From Nyssa sinensis (lineage: Eukaryota; Streptophyta; Magnoliopsida; Cornales; Nyssaceae), in the NCBI GenBank assembly GCA_008638375.1, contig CM018048.1:51407675-51471674 (forward strand): a stretch of DNA of 64,000 nt, written 5' to 3'. Shown here piece after piece: positions 13,536 through 22,599 of the stretch. A program made the position numbers and the translations under genes. The notes under the pieces are model-generated. The model saw only the letters and a program-made list of their open reading frames with translations, searched no databases and had not been told where the DNA came from. Each line of letters starts with the position of its first letter. Positions within the stretch are counted from its first letter, which is position 1.

Positions 13536-15754
13536 GGTTGAATAGGTCTAGTTAGCAAAAATTAAAATTATGTTGGCCAATTTTAAATTTGCTTCAAGGA
13601 GAATAAAGTTTTTACTTCAATTATGTGAAGGTTGAGGTTCTAGTGAGTGCAATCAAATTCAGTGGCATGCAATGACTAACTAAAGCAATAGCAAAGATAG
13701 AGAGACAGTGCACCGAATTTGTTGATGAGGAAACTGCCATAGATCAATTGAATCTGCTTTGAAAAATCTCGGGACGCTGACCCAGATGTGAATAACTAAA
13801 GCAATTATAAATAAAGCAATAGCAAAGATAGAGAGACAGTGCACCGAATTTGTTGATGAGGAAATTGCCACAGATCAACTGAATCTGCTTTGAAAAATCT
13901 CGGAACGCTGACCCAGATGTGAATAACTAAAGCAATTATAAATAAAGCAATAGCAAAGATAGAGAGACAGTGCACCGAATTTGTTGATGAGGAAATTGCC
14001 ACAGATCAACTGAATCTGCTTTGAAAAATCTCGGAATGCTGACCCAGATGTGAATCCACTAGAAGAGGTTTGATGATTACAGATTCTGTACAAACACTGA
14101 CTTAGTCCTTCAAGTCTTGTTGACGATCTGAATCTTCTCAAACTCGAATCCTCAAGTACCCCCAAGCGAATTCGCCGCTTCGAAATTCACGAACGGCAAA
14201 CCACAACACAATTGCGAACTCCACGGAATCTCGAACTATGTCGATTGCACAAATTTAAACTCTACAACCTTACACTCTGAGAACGACGTGTAGAATAAGA
14301 TTCAAGGTTCTTGTGTAAAGGATTTGATTTATGTGAGCATGATATGCATAATGAAAATCTTTTGGAAAGAGTATTGTAAAACAATATTGATGCAGCCAAA
14401 AGTTCTCTACCACAAAAACGAACTCAAATCCATTTATAGCTAGGGTTTTTCATACAAAAATACGCAGTCCTTATTGAAAAAGAAAATTGACTTCTGCGAC
14501 ATTCGTTCGCACGAATGAGATATTCGTTTGTACGAATCTGAATTCATTCGAACGAACTATCAAACAAATGTGATTGACCAAGCTACTGGAAAATTTGTGG
14601 AATCATTCGTTCGAACAAATTGCCTATGAATGAGGGTCTCTAGAAAATTCATTCGAATAAAGTATAGGACGAATATTTTGTTATTAAGTACGAAAAGTAC
14701 ACTATTATATTTGTGCGAATGAACCCACGGTTAGTTCGAACGAATATAATGGAAATCCTTAATTTTTTTAGTTTTGTATCAATGAAGTATAATAGCCCAC
14801 TTGTAAAATGATTTTAAGTGTAAAACAAAATCAAATGAATTACTATTATTTATTGATCAACTTCACATCACACAGTCATATATTGAAATGATAAAAACAG
14901 TTTAGATGCATGAGAGTGTGTGTGGGATTTAGATTAAATCCAAAGTAATCAAGCACTTACCAATCCTTACCATATGATTATGAATGAGTCATCGTAAAAT
15001 GGGATAGCCTTTGATTGGATGTAAACATGTTCTTAGAGAACACAAGGCTTGAACATTTTAAACTCAATAACTTGGTGGACTTTACAACTAAATGACAGTT
15101 TTGTCAACCATGGATTAGCCAACACATAGATGAATACTCCTGATAGGAATCTTGGAAAGAATCAACAATATGTAATAGCTTTTGAAAGAACCTAATTAGT
15201 GTTAGCCTACATAAAATGGTTAACCCCACTGAAAAAGCCAATGGACAATGCTTTGTATCTTTACAATATTTTTCTAGTTTATGTTTTCTTGAGGGAAAAG
15301 GAGAAAAAGGAAAAAAAAACAGAAAGTATTTATAAGTGATGGTATGTTTCACTAGTTGAGTTTTGTGGTCAAAATGCATTGCTAATTGTCTCTCAATTGA
15401 AATGATAAGACCGGTCTGGTTTGAGCCATTTCCCTACCAATTTTTTTGGGAATGGATATATTTATCTGTTTCTGTAACTGTTTTGAGTTTTTGTGAGGAT
15501 TAAATTTTCTCACAAATATTAGTCTGACTAAGAAAATAAAATAAAATCATTTTCTTGCACTACTTCCTAGTTTGGACTAGTCTTTTAGTTGTAATTTTAA
15601 TGGCACAAATGTTTACATAGACTCCTTTGCAATGTATAACTTACTTAACAAATCAATGACATTCCTGCAGGTGTCGAGAACCAGTGGCAAAAACCCTTCT
15701 CCTTCGTCTTCAAGGCAGGATGCAAAATCGAAGGAAAAGTGTACTGTAATGTGA
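3994..15754 (+). CDS. MINDY/FAM63-family deubiquitinase, 3' part (catalytic Cys exons not seen)
   Basis: Eight exons with GT-AG borders and a continuous frame: 3994-5083, 5226-5280, 5443-5524, 5689-5769, 6110-6214, 6299-6348, 8539-8659 and 15671-15754 (stop TGA). They encode 555 residues. MINDY enzymes are cysteine proteases that trim K48-linked ubiquitin chains. Exon 1 carries the plant-type AIGSKSYNSLMGELV and AATTAALGVPSPCLSR segments and an acidic low-complexity linker. Exon 3 carries RNNHFNTMFK, where the His (5504-5506) corresponds to the family's catalytic His. Exon 7 carries SDLQLAIALQQQEFEQQ, which fits the ubiquitin-binding helix near the C terminus. The N-terminal half with the catalytic Cys and the GPCPLLA-type motif should lie upstream. 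I did not find it at 1-3993, so it is either left of the window or lost. Introns 6 (2.2 kb) and 7 (7.0 kb) are swollen by transposons. An ATG at 3979 is in frame, but the family alignment points to a splice acceptor at 3992-3993 instead. Confidence 0.85.
6895..8500. mobile_element. Non-autonomous hAT-like element in MINDY intron 6
   Basis: The left end begins CATAGTTTTAAATCG and the right end, reversed, reads CATGGTATTAAATATCGG. Both terminal 150 bp are rich in GGCCGTTAC/GTAATGG-type sub-repeats in opposite orientation. Flanks GTTGGGAT (6887-6894) and GTTGTGAT (8501-8508) match at 7 of 8 bases, as expected for an aged 8-bp hAT target duplication. No transposase frame was seen. A second element appears to be nested inside at 7408-7993. 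Confidence 0.65.
7408..7993. mobile_element. Nested inverted-repeat element
   Basis: The ends are imperfect inverted repeats (left CAAGGTTGTTGAAATG, right reversed CATTAGTTGTTAGTATCG), followed on both sides by GTATC/GATAC-rich text. Flanks CTCAAGAT (7400-7407) and CTCAGGAT (7994-8001) match at 7 of 8. It sits inside the larger element at 6895-8500, so it inserted later. No coding capacity was seen. Confidence 0.5.
8735..9064. mobile_element. MITE-like inverted-repeat element in MINDY intron 7
   Basis: The left end (GGTTCCATTTGGATTAAGGG) and the reversed right end (GGTGCATTTGGATGAGTAG) share a terminal inverted repeat of about 27 bp with mismatches. The length is about 330 bp and the inside is AT-rich with no reading frame. 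No clear target duplication was found, so the superfamily is left open. Confidence 0.5.
10470..11215 (-). mobile_element. LINE (L1-type) 3'-end fragment with zf-RVT-like peptide
   Basis: On the minus strand, the stretch from 11213 down encodes a peptide with VWSPCFRRNFHDWDLGDVDK and later EDRMVWEMDSHKKFAI, typical of the region after the reverse transcriptase in plant L1 LINEs. Frame breaks follow, and lower coordinates carry fragments of the zinc-knuckle (zf-RVT) part. A block of about 70 bp is duplicated in tandem inside it (10793-10945). It lies antisense inside MINDY intron 7 and is dead. Confidence 0.65.
10793..10945. repeat. Tandem duplication inside the LINE fragment
   Basis: The segment starting TTTTGTAAATTATCCATAGT and ending in AAAAGCAACTTCAC occurs twice in a row with a few differences. 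The copies start near 10793 and near 10877. A run of nine to ten G directly follows the second copy. Confidence 0.7.
11329..12003. mobile_element. hAT-type MITE with 8-bp target duplication
   Basis: Left end CAATGATCAAAATTTCG and reversed right end CAAGGAGCAAAATATCG agree at 14 of 17 bases. The flanking 8-mers CTTACAAG (11321-11328 and 12004-12011) are identical. Both terminal regions are rich in GAAAC/GTTTC motifs in opposite orientation. It is 675 bp long with no transposase frame. The 8-bp duplication and CA-start TIR point to the hAT superfamily. It lies in MINDY intron 7. Confidence 0.75.
13494..13534. repeat. Homopolymer of 41 G
   Basis: An uninterrupted run of 41 G (C on the other strand), ending at TGGTTG. 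It is seen directly. It lies at what looks like the 3' edge of the minus-strand LTR, where copia LTRs often carry a short C run. The true length is doubtful because such runs are poorly sequenced and assembled. Confidence 0.9.
13681..14055. repeat. Three tandem copies of a 131-bp block
   Basis: Copies begin at 13681, 13812 and 13943, each starting TAAAGCAATAGCAAAGATAG. The third is shortened and ends at 14055. Copies differ at only a few sites (for example CGGGACG, CGGAACG and CGGAATG), so the expansion is recent. Long open frames on the minus strand here only reflect the repeat. Confidence 0.9.
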
Positions 15755-15867
15755 AAATTGCATGCTGGCAGTTTGTACTGTAAATGTTGTGACTCTTCTA
15801 GTAGTTATATCCTATATCAACCTATTCAACATACATGTGATTTTAGATCCCCTTTTTTTTGGCTGTA

Positions 15868-15873
15868 AATAAA
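15868..15873 (+). terminator. Candidate polyadenylation signal of the MINDY gene
   Basis: AATAAA lies 114 bp after the MINDY stop codon, in an AT-rich stretch. It is the first canonical hexamer there. Plant poly-A signals are loose, so this is a candidate only. Confidence 0.4.
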
Positions 15874-15879
15874 ATACAT

Positions 15880-17085
15880 ATTACCACATTGCTAGGCCCT
15901 GCATTCCCTTCCCTCTCGGGAAAAAAAAAAAAAAAAAAACTGAATGCAGTTTTGTCAATGAAATAACAAGATATAGCCTTGATATTAAATCACCGACAAG
16001 CATCATTGAACTTTTTTTGGGTTTCCTTTGTAAGACATTGCGAGTTGTCAGGTATGAAAATGATTGACTGGGGAAATCCAGCAAAGCCTGGCTTCTATGG
16101 CATGTGCAGGCACGGGACGTCATGGTGGTAATAATGTTTTTGATGAAATTTCTTTAGCTTTTGGTTTTCTTTTTTGAACCTAGTGAAATGTAGTTTCCAG
16201 ATCAGTAGTTTCACAACGAGATCATTCTAATAGCTGTTTTATCGTTGCCAACTTGCCAGGATAGTAGTTTATTTTTGAAATCATGGGTCTGTTAGTTGAT
16301 TTATGTGCCCTAGCAGCGTAAACTTCTAATGCAGGTGACCCTTTCTGCTCTGCTACGCAAAAACCTTGTAGTGGTTGTGAGGATTGAAGTTGTCAAACTT
16401 CAATTTCAAATGTCCTCACTGTAAGTAACTTAAGAGGTCATAAATTATTCTTCGTGAAGCAATACTCCTACGTGTAAATATGATTACGCTGCAAAACCAG
16501 ACGCTACCGACAAATTCAACCATAAAATTTAAAGGTTTTTACAGTGTTTAATAGAAACTTTTTAAAGTACTTTTAACAAGTTAAAATTAATCGTAATTTT
16601 TTGTTTAGAAGACAAGGAAAAAATAAATGTTACAACTATTTCTTAAATGTGAATTTAATTTTTATCCTTTTTAGCAGTTTTATTAAAATTATTCTTCAAA
16701 GATATATATTTTCTGGTAATTGGATAGATAAAAGCATGTATAAATGTACATGTGTATATGCACAGTCATGCGGCGTGTATATAAAAGTATATGCGTTTAA
16801 ATGTATAAATATCATTTAGGAATATATTAATTAAGTATATAAATATACAAACATGTATAGGTGCGCATAAAGGAATTTATATGAACATAAAAAATAGAAG
16901 TACTTTTTTTTTTTTTTTACATAAACCAAATGCTACTCTTTAATTTTTTTTAGTTTAGAAAAACAAAAATTCATTTCAAATATTATAATCAAACATTACC
17001 TTTATTTATTCGTCCAAAATCAGAAATATGAAGAGCTATTTTGAATATGGACAATCTTCAAAAACGAGAATTTTATCTCCCTAAT
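15880..17085. other. Non-coding stretch downstream of the MINDY gene
   Basis: No gene recognised. It contains an A run at about 15920-15939 and AT-rich text. Short frames at 15881-16123 (minus) and 16601-16819 (plus) have low-complexity or unrecognised translations. Confidence 0.5.
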
Positions 17086-17089
17086 AGGT

Positions 17090-17400
17090 ATTGGATGTGT
17101 AAAGAAGTAGAGAAGTCGGTTGATCATCTTATAGCTCATTATAGGATCGCGAGAGATTCATGAAATATGATTCTCTCTATCTTTGATTGTAGGTGGGTGG
17201 TTCCGGCTACAATGAAAGAACTTCTTTTGAGATGGAGATAGGTGAGAATGGGGAAGGAGAGGAAAATTATTTGGAGGAAGACCCCTTTATGTCTTTAGTG
17301 ATGCCTGTTAGAAGAGCAAAATCAGAGATTATTTGATGGGGAGGAACTTCCCTTCTGGGATTTATAGATTATTTGATGGGGAGGAACTTCCCTATTTATT
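17090..17400 (+). mobile_element. LINE 3'-end fragment with zf-RVT-like peptide
   Basis: Translation with several stops gives YWMCKEVEKSVDHLIAHYR followed by a segment with SIFDCRWVVP. This is the Cys-rich zf-RVT-like part found at the end of plant L1 LINE ORF2. A short segment beginning AGATTATTTGATGGGGAGG is duplicated (near 17320 and 17366). It is dead by stops and frame breaks. Confidence 0.6.
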
Positions 17401-17593
17401 TAGTTGTTATTATTAATTTTTGGGAGAGATTTTAGACGTTAATTTTTGTAACTGATATCTTTTTTTTTTTTTTTTGGGTATATTGGTGCCTTTTCAAATC
17501 CTTATTAATATATTACACTTTTATCGATAAAAAAAATTTATATATGTTGTTGCGAGGGCTTTCCTTAGTGAGGCCCCCAAGATATGTCAACGG

Positions 17594-18146
17594 TAGGGGT
17601 GTCAATTTTTAACACCATACAAAAACACGACACATACACGATACGAAATTAACAGATTTAGGTTGAACATAAATGAGTTTGGGTTATAAACGGGTTGACA
17701 CGTATAACACGATTAATAAATAGGTTGTATTTAGATTTTACTAGTGTCAACCCGTTTAACACGACTTAACACGTTTAATTATAAAAAATATTATGAGTTA
17801 AGGTAATTCGTCTCACATCAAATATTTATCAAGATTTGGAGATTTTTTACTTATAAAGAAGTTTTTACTTTGATTTGACCCATGTCTAAAGTTACTAAAC
17901 TTGAAAATTATATATATATATATATATTAAAAGATAGGTAAATTTTTTTATTTAAAAAATAAAAAATTAAAATAAACGAGTTAAGCGTGTCAACACGTGT
18001 AACCTGTTTAATAAATAGGTTGGGTTTGAATTTTGAAACTTGACACGATTTGTTAATAGTGTTGAGTTAGGATTGACATATATTTTTTAATATGTATATT
18101 TTGACACGATCCAAACACAACACGATAACACAAATTGACACCCCTA
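17594..18146. mobile_element. hAT MITE with perfect TIRs and target duplication
   Basis: The ends are perfect 15-bp inverted repeats, TAGGGGTGTCAATTT and its reverse complement. Both flanks carry the identical 8-mer GTCAACGG (17586-17593 and 18147-18154). The element is 553 bp with no transposase frame. The inside carries CGGGTTGACACG-type repeats. The TIR, an 8-bp duplication and the lack of coding capacity make this a clear non-autonomous hAT element. The intact duplication suggests a fairly young insertion. Confidence 0.92.
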
Positions 18147-18154
18147 GTCAACGG

Positions 18155-19255
18155 GAGAAACGCATGACAAAACGAGGCAAGGCTAACTAATTATGAATTA
18201 TTAACCTTCTTATAAGTGATAAACACGGGATTCTTTTATTAATTATTAAACTTTTTCATATTTTTATCGACTAAAAAATATTACTTACATATATATTATT
18301 TTCAGTACAAAAATGAGACCTTATATATAATTTTTCAATAATGTTTTGATCATTCATAAAAATAAATATAATATTTAATTTAAGACATAATTTTTTTTAA
18401 TATTTTTCAAATAAAAAAAGTTGCGTTTCTTGTGCTTGTCCATGTCTTTAACTGTTTCCGTTTATAATATTTTTGGCTCCAATTATGTAAAATTAATAAT
18501 ATAATAATCAAAATTTGTGATCGATGAGATATTAAGTACATTTATAATTTCTTTACTCCCTAATAATTAATATTATAATTTTTTTAAAAAAAAGTATGAG
18601 TTATTAGGTCATGTATCTATCATAGAATTAAGTTTTTTTTTTAAAAAAGCTTATTAATTGTTTAAAAAATATTAATTATAAAAAGATTGATAGTATTCTA
18701 ACTTTATTCAAATTTTAAAATAGAAACCCAAAAAACCCTTGTCAAACTCAATCTTGTGATTATTATTATTTGAAATTTAAAATTTAAAATTTAAAATTTT
18801 AAAAAAAAATTCTTAAAAATTATTATTGAATGAAAAATAAGGCTATGCCACCTAACAATGGGATGCAAGCTGAGTTTTTTTGTTAAATAAAATAAAAGAC
18901 AAGACAAGACAATTATTGGAGCAGAACCGGACAAATTGGGTTAAATTGACATCCCCAAGGTGGGCCTTTTGCTTGCAAACCTTGTCCATTTTATTCATCA
19001 AAGGAGTCATTTTCCATTATAAACCTTTGTTCCTTTGATGTTGATAGGCCTCCCATTCACAAGCCGAACAATCAACTTAAATTCCTTAGTGGGCCCCAAA
19101 ATGGGCCCAAATATACCATGGAAGCACCGACAACTAGGGCACCATTTTGTAGTTGCCTCCTTCCTTTTTGAAAGGGTGCATATTCAATATGAATGCTATT
19201 ATGTGTCTGTCGATTTAGATGTCTAAAAATATTGTTGAAGATAAATAATTATTTG
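18155..19255. other. AT-rich intergenic stretch
   Basis: No gene recognised. It includes a short AAATTTAAAATTTAAAA tandem around 18771-18800 and many T runs. A frame at 19035-19226 (plus) has no recognisable product. Confidence 0.5.
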
Positions 19256-19263
19256 GATTAACT

Positions 19264-19727
19264 ATTCATTTGGATGGAGAGAATTGAAGAGAAAATAAAA
19301 GATTTAGATGGAGAGATGGCTATATCTCTTATTTGAAAGTTTTTAACGGAGAGACGAGAAAAAAAAATATAAAAGAAAGTTTGAAGGTTTTAACCCATTT
19401 CTTCAATTTCTTCAAAAATTGAGATATTTAGAGAGAAAAGAAAATGTTTTAATGATTTTTTTTATAAAATATCAAAAATATCCATAAACGAAAGAATTAA
19501 GGATTTTAAACAAAAAACAAGAAGGATATAATTGTCAAATAATTTTTTATACTTTATTTTCTTTTCTTTTCTTTTCCAATAGTCATTCAAACAAGAAATA
19601 ATGTCATTCATTTCTTTTCTCTCCTAAACTATCAAACAAGATCAAAATGAACACTTTCTTTTCTTTTATCTTCTCTTATATTTTAAATTTTCTTTTCTTT
19701 TCTCTCCAAAACTCCCGAACGAATTGT
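19264..19727. mobile_element. MITE with 8-bp target duplication (family B, copy 1)
   Basis: The left end reads ATTCATTTGGATGGAGAG; the reversed right end reads ACAATTCGTTCGGGAG followed by TTTTGGAGAG. GATTAACT occurs directly on both sides (19256-19263 and 19728-19735). The inside is rich in GAGAAAAG/CTTTTCTC in opposite orientation, so the whole element could fold into one hairpin. A related element lies at 57124-57479. Confidence 0.75.
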
Positions 19728-20065
19728 GATTAACTGATAAGAAAAAAATATTTAGATGTTTGATAAAAATTGTTGAAAGATGATTGTCAAATACGAAATG
19801 ATAAAATGATGAAAAGAAAGAAAAGAGGAAGGGATAATTGAGTAATATTATATTACTTTTCATCAACTTAATCAATTAAGCACCAAGTTTCACTTTATTG
19901 AAATAAATTGATTTCAACTTAAAAAGTGTGAGGCATATTGCATAAGTTGATTCTTACTTAATTAATCCAAATGGATAATTTTGAATTAAATGTATAATTT
20001 CTTACTTAAACACAATAAGTTGACCTTATTAAGCTGAAACAAACGTGCTTTACGTTAATTTGCAT

Positions 20066-20612
20066 CAGGGCCGACTCAATATAATTGCGGCAATATATAT
20101 ATATATATATATTATATTTTAATTTTTGTAATATAAAATTTATTTGTTTTCCAACAAGAGAGATTTATGTATTGAATAAAACTCTACTAATAAATATTTT
20201 ACATAATTTTTTTTTATCTTAATAGACAACAATAAAAAAAAAATTTGATTATAATAAGAATAAAATTCTAGAATAAAATTATTTTAATGGAGTCTTTATG
20301 GGGCCTTTTTTATAGAGTTAGATTTTTATTTACCTTAAACTTCTAGTTTCATTATATTATAAATATATAAAATTTAGGACCTTTTTGTAGAGTTAGACTT
20401 TTTTAATCTTAGACTTTTAATTTCATTATATTATAGATACCCAAAATTTGGGGTCTTCTCTTTAGGTGAGACCTAAAGCGATTTTGGAACCTTTTTATAC
20501 TGTTAGAGTTTTATTAATCTTAGATTTCTAATTTCATTATACTATAAATATCTAAAATTTAGGTATGGCCTAAAGTGATTGCTTTGTTGGCCTTACCCTT
20601 GAGCCGGCCCTG
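20066..20612. mobile_element. hAT MITE with CAGGGCCG ends and perfect target duplication
   Basis: Left end CAGGGCCGACTCA and reversed right end CAGGGCCGGCTCA differ at one base. The flanking 8-mer ATTTGCAT is identical on both sides (20058-20065 and 20613-20620). It is 547 bp long. The inside contains about three degenerate copies of a segment with TAGAGTTAGACTTTT and TTTCATTATATTATA. There is no transposase frame. The CAGGGCCGGC terminus is a common plant hAT end. Confidence 0.92.
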
Positions 20613-20845
20613 ATTTGCATGAATGTTTGAAGACTCAATAGTGATTGGTGGAGAACCAAGGCACCATCTCTAGTGGTAACGTAATATTGAATAATTTTAT
20701 AATTATACACATCAAAATTTGACATGTGAAATAATTGATATCATTTAATTGTTATAATATAAAACATATGCTATATATCAAATTCTGATACGTATGATTA
20801 TAAAGTTATTTTAATATTACTTTACTACGAGACTTTTTTATTCCA

Positions 20846-21148
20846 TTGACTATCTCTAACATTCAGTGCCCATATAAATCTCACGAATATAGCTCAAGAT
20901 TTCGTGATAATGTAATCATTATATGTTTTTCTCTTTATAAAAATATATCATATTCATGTATATTGATATGGCTAAAATTTGATTGGTCAGCAAAGACATT
21001 ATTGAGAAAAAGATGGCATTGGAATCATGTAACAGAAGAAAGATTTCCCATTCCTATCAATGAAGTTGCGTTTGAAAATATTTCAATCATTATTCCTTGT
21101 GATACCGATTCTCCAATGCCATACATTTCAAAACTCAGATATTTATGA
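20846..21148 (+). other. Unrecognised 100-codon open frame
   Basis: An open frame in otherwise AT-rich DNA. Its translation has a mixed, protein-like composition (for example RKRWHWNHVTEERFPIPIN) rather than low complexity. I do not recognise the family and see no splice partner exons, so it may be an exon or gene fragment carried here, or chance. An in-frame ATG starts it; I saw no promoter evidence. Confidence 0.2.
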
Positions 21149-21222
21149 ATCTTATCAAGAATATGGAAATAAACTCCTATATGAAAACTACTTAACTTAT
21201 CAATGAGTATGACAATCTCCAT

Positions 21223-22190
21223 ATTTCACTCAATAAATGATTTTATCCTATACGACAAATAAACCATTATAAACAGAAGTTAATGTACGCATAGAAATCC
21301 TAATTTAACCTTTACTAGATTTTTTTTTTTTTTTGGTCATTATCAGTGACTCATCTGATTTGATTGTCGGAGTACCGTCTTTTTTTTTTTTTGGCGATCT
21401 TGAAGGAATTTTTAGAGAAATAGTAACCGATTATCTCATCCAACGGGTTTTTTGACCACATCATACATGTAGAAATTTATAAAGACTGCTTGTAAGAGAC
21501 TTGTTCTTCGAATTTGTAAGTTCAATTCTTATCGTCTATATTCTTGGGATCAACTATCAGGACTAATAGTTCAGACATTTAACGATAATACGAAGTGACA
21601 ACCTTGCGTAAAGAGAGAGAGAGAGATTAACCAGAGCCTTACGTAGAGAAAAGGGAATTAGTCAGATTCTGAATACTTGAATATCTCGTTCACTTAAAAA
21701 AAAGGTTAATATCAATTTTAATTTATTTGAAAAATGCTAATTTAATCTTTTATTTTAAAATAAATGACATGATATTATAAATAGATAAAAAGGAAGGACA
21801 TGTTTGCATATTACTTATTCTATTGTATTTTTTTTCCCCTTTTGAATTTGGTATTTTCCACTATTTTCCCATTATCATATGTTTTAAAATTTTATTACAA
21901 CACATATTTTGATACTTATTCTGTCTATAGATTATTTTTAAATAATGAGTAATTAGTTTATTATAAGCTACCAAAATTAACTTGACTTTGAAGTTAAGGA
22001 AACTAAACCAAAATTAACTTGTGTTAAGATAGTATATAAAATAAAATAAAAAGAGTGATGCTATTCATTTCGATTAGATAGGTTGAATCGACAAGTTGAT
22101 TAGAGACGATAATATATACGGGACATTATTTCAATTTTAATTGAGCGTTCGTTAGTAAATGGTGGAATTGATTTTATGAATTAGTCAATT
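21223..22190. other. AT-rich intergenic stretch
   Basis: No gene recognised. Two T runs near 21320 and 21380 and a short GA run near 21617 are present. Confidence 0.5.
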
Positions 22191-22194
22191 CTAA

Positions 22195-22563
22195 GGGTCG
22201 AGTACGAATCAAATTTTTTGAGGAACATATCGAGAGAGAAGTGGATTTGGTTAGACAATGTGTGGTTGGTAAACAATGATTGATTTTTTAGCAAAGTACA
22301 GAATGCATAGTTAAATATTTAATATGATTCCACAAAATTTAGTTTCGTTCAAGTAACAAATTCTAGCCAATTGAAAGAATCTTCTTATCAATCCAGAAAT
22401 CATTTGGATTCCATTAGTAATGAGAATTCAAAATATCACAAATTAATCAATCAAAGAGATATTCAAGAACTAAAAGAAAAATCGATTCTTTGGAATCCTT
22501 CATTTCTTCGAACAAAACAAACAGAGATAGAATCAGATCGATTCTCGAATACCAAATTATTAA
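22195..22563 (+). pseudogene. ycf2: Nuclear copy of a plastid ycf2 fragment (NUPT)
   Basis: The translation follows plastid Ycf2 in order: [19 protein letters not shown] (from about 22218), a stretch with FFSKVQNA, then [19 protein letters not shown] and [19 protein letters not shown], and finally [10 protein letters not shown] up to IESDRFSNT. Three stops interrupt the first part (TGA, TAG and TAA) and many residues have changed, so it is an old transfer to the nucleus. It is flanked by non-plastid AT-rich DNA. Ycf2 itself is a large essential plastid protein; this piece cannot function. Confidence 0.88.
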
Positions 22564-22599
22564 AAAAAAATTTATTATAATTTCATGACTAATTTTTTA

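Larger units (their letters stand above)
13480..14875 (-). mobile_element. Probable Ty1-copia-type LTR (solo or remnant)
   Basis: On the minus strand the stretch reads like a long terminal repeat. An upstream part (14500-14760) holds palindromic TTCG/CGAA repeats, followed by a TATA motif (CTATAAATG at 14432-14440). Then comes a leader of about 900 bp that ends in CTAACTAGACCTATTC and a C run, an arrangement I know from the 3' part of plant copia LTRs. A block of 131 bp in the leader is triplicated. I saw no gag-pol reading frame and could not fix the exact ends or a target duplication, so the boundaries are approximate. Confidence 0.45.

Noticed and set aside
13680..14165. Overlapping minus-strand open frames of 63-96 codons with repeated peptides
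   Set aside because: They are translations of the 131-bp tandem repeat in the presumed LTR and match no protein family.
14500..14745. CRISPR-like spaced repeats (TTCGTTCGAA variants)
   Set aside because: Repeats are short, palindromic and irregularly spaced in a plant LTR; CRISPR arrays do not occur in plant nuclear DNA.
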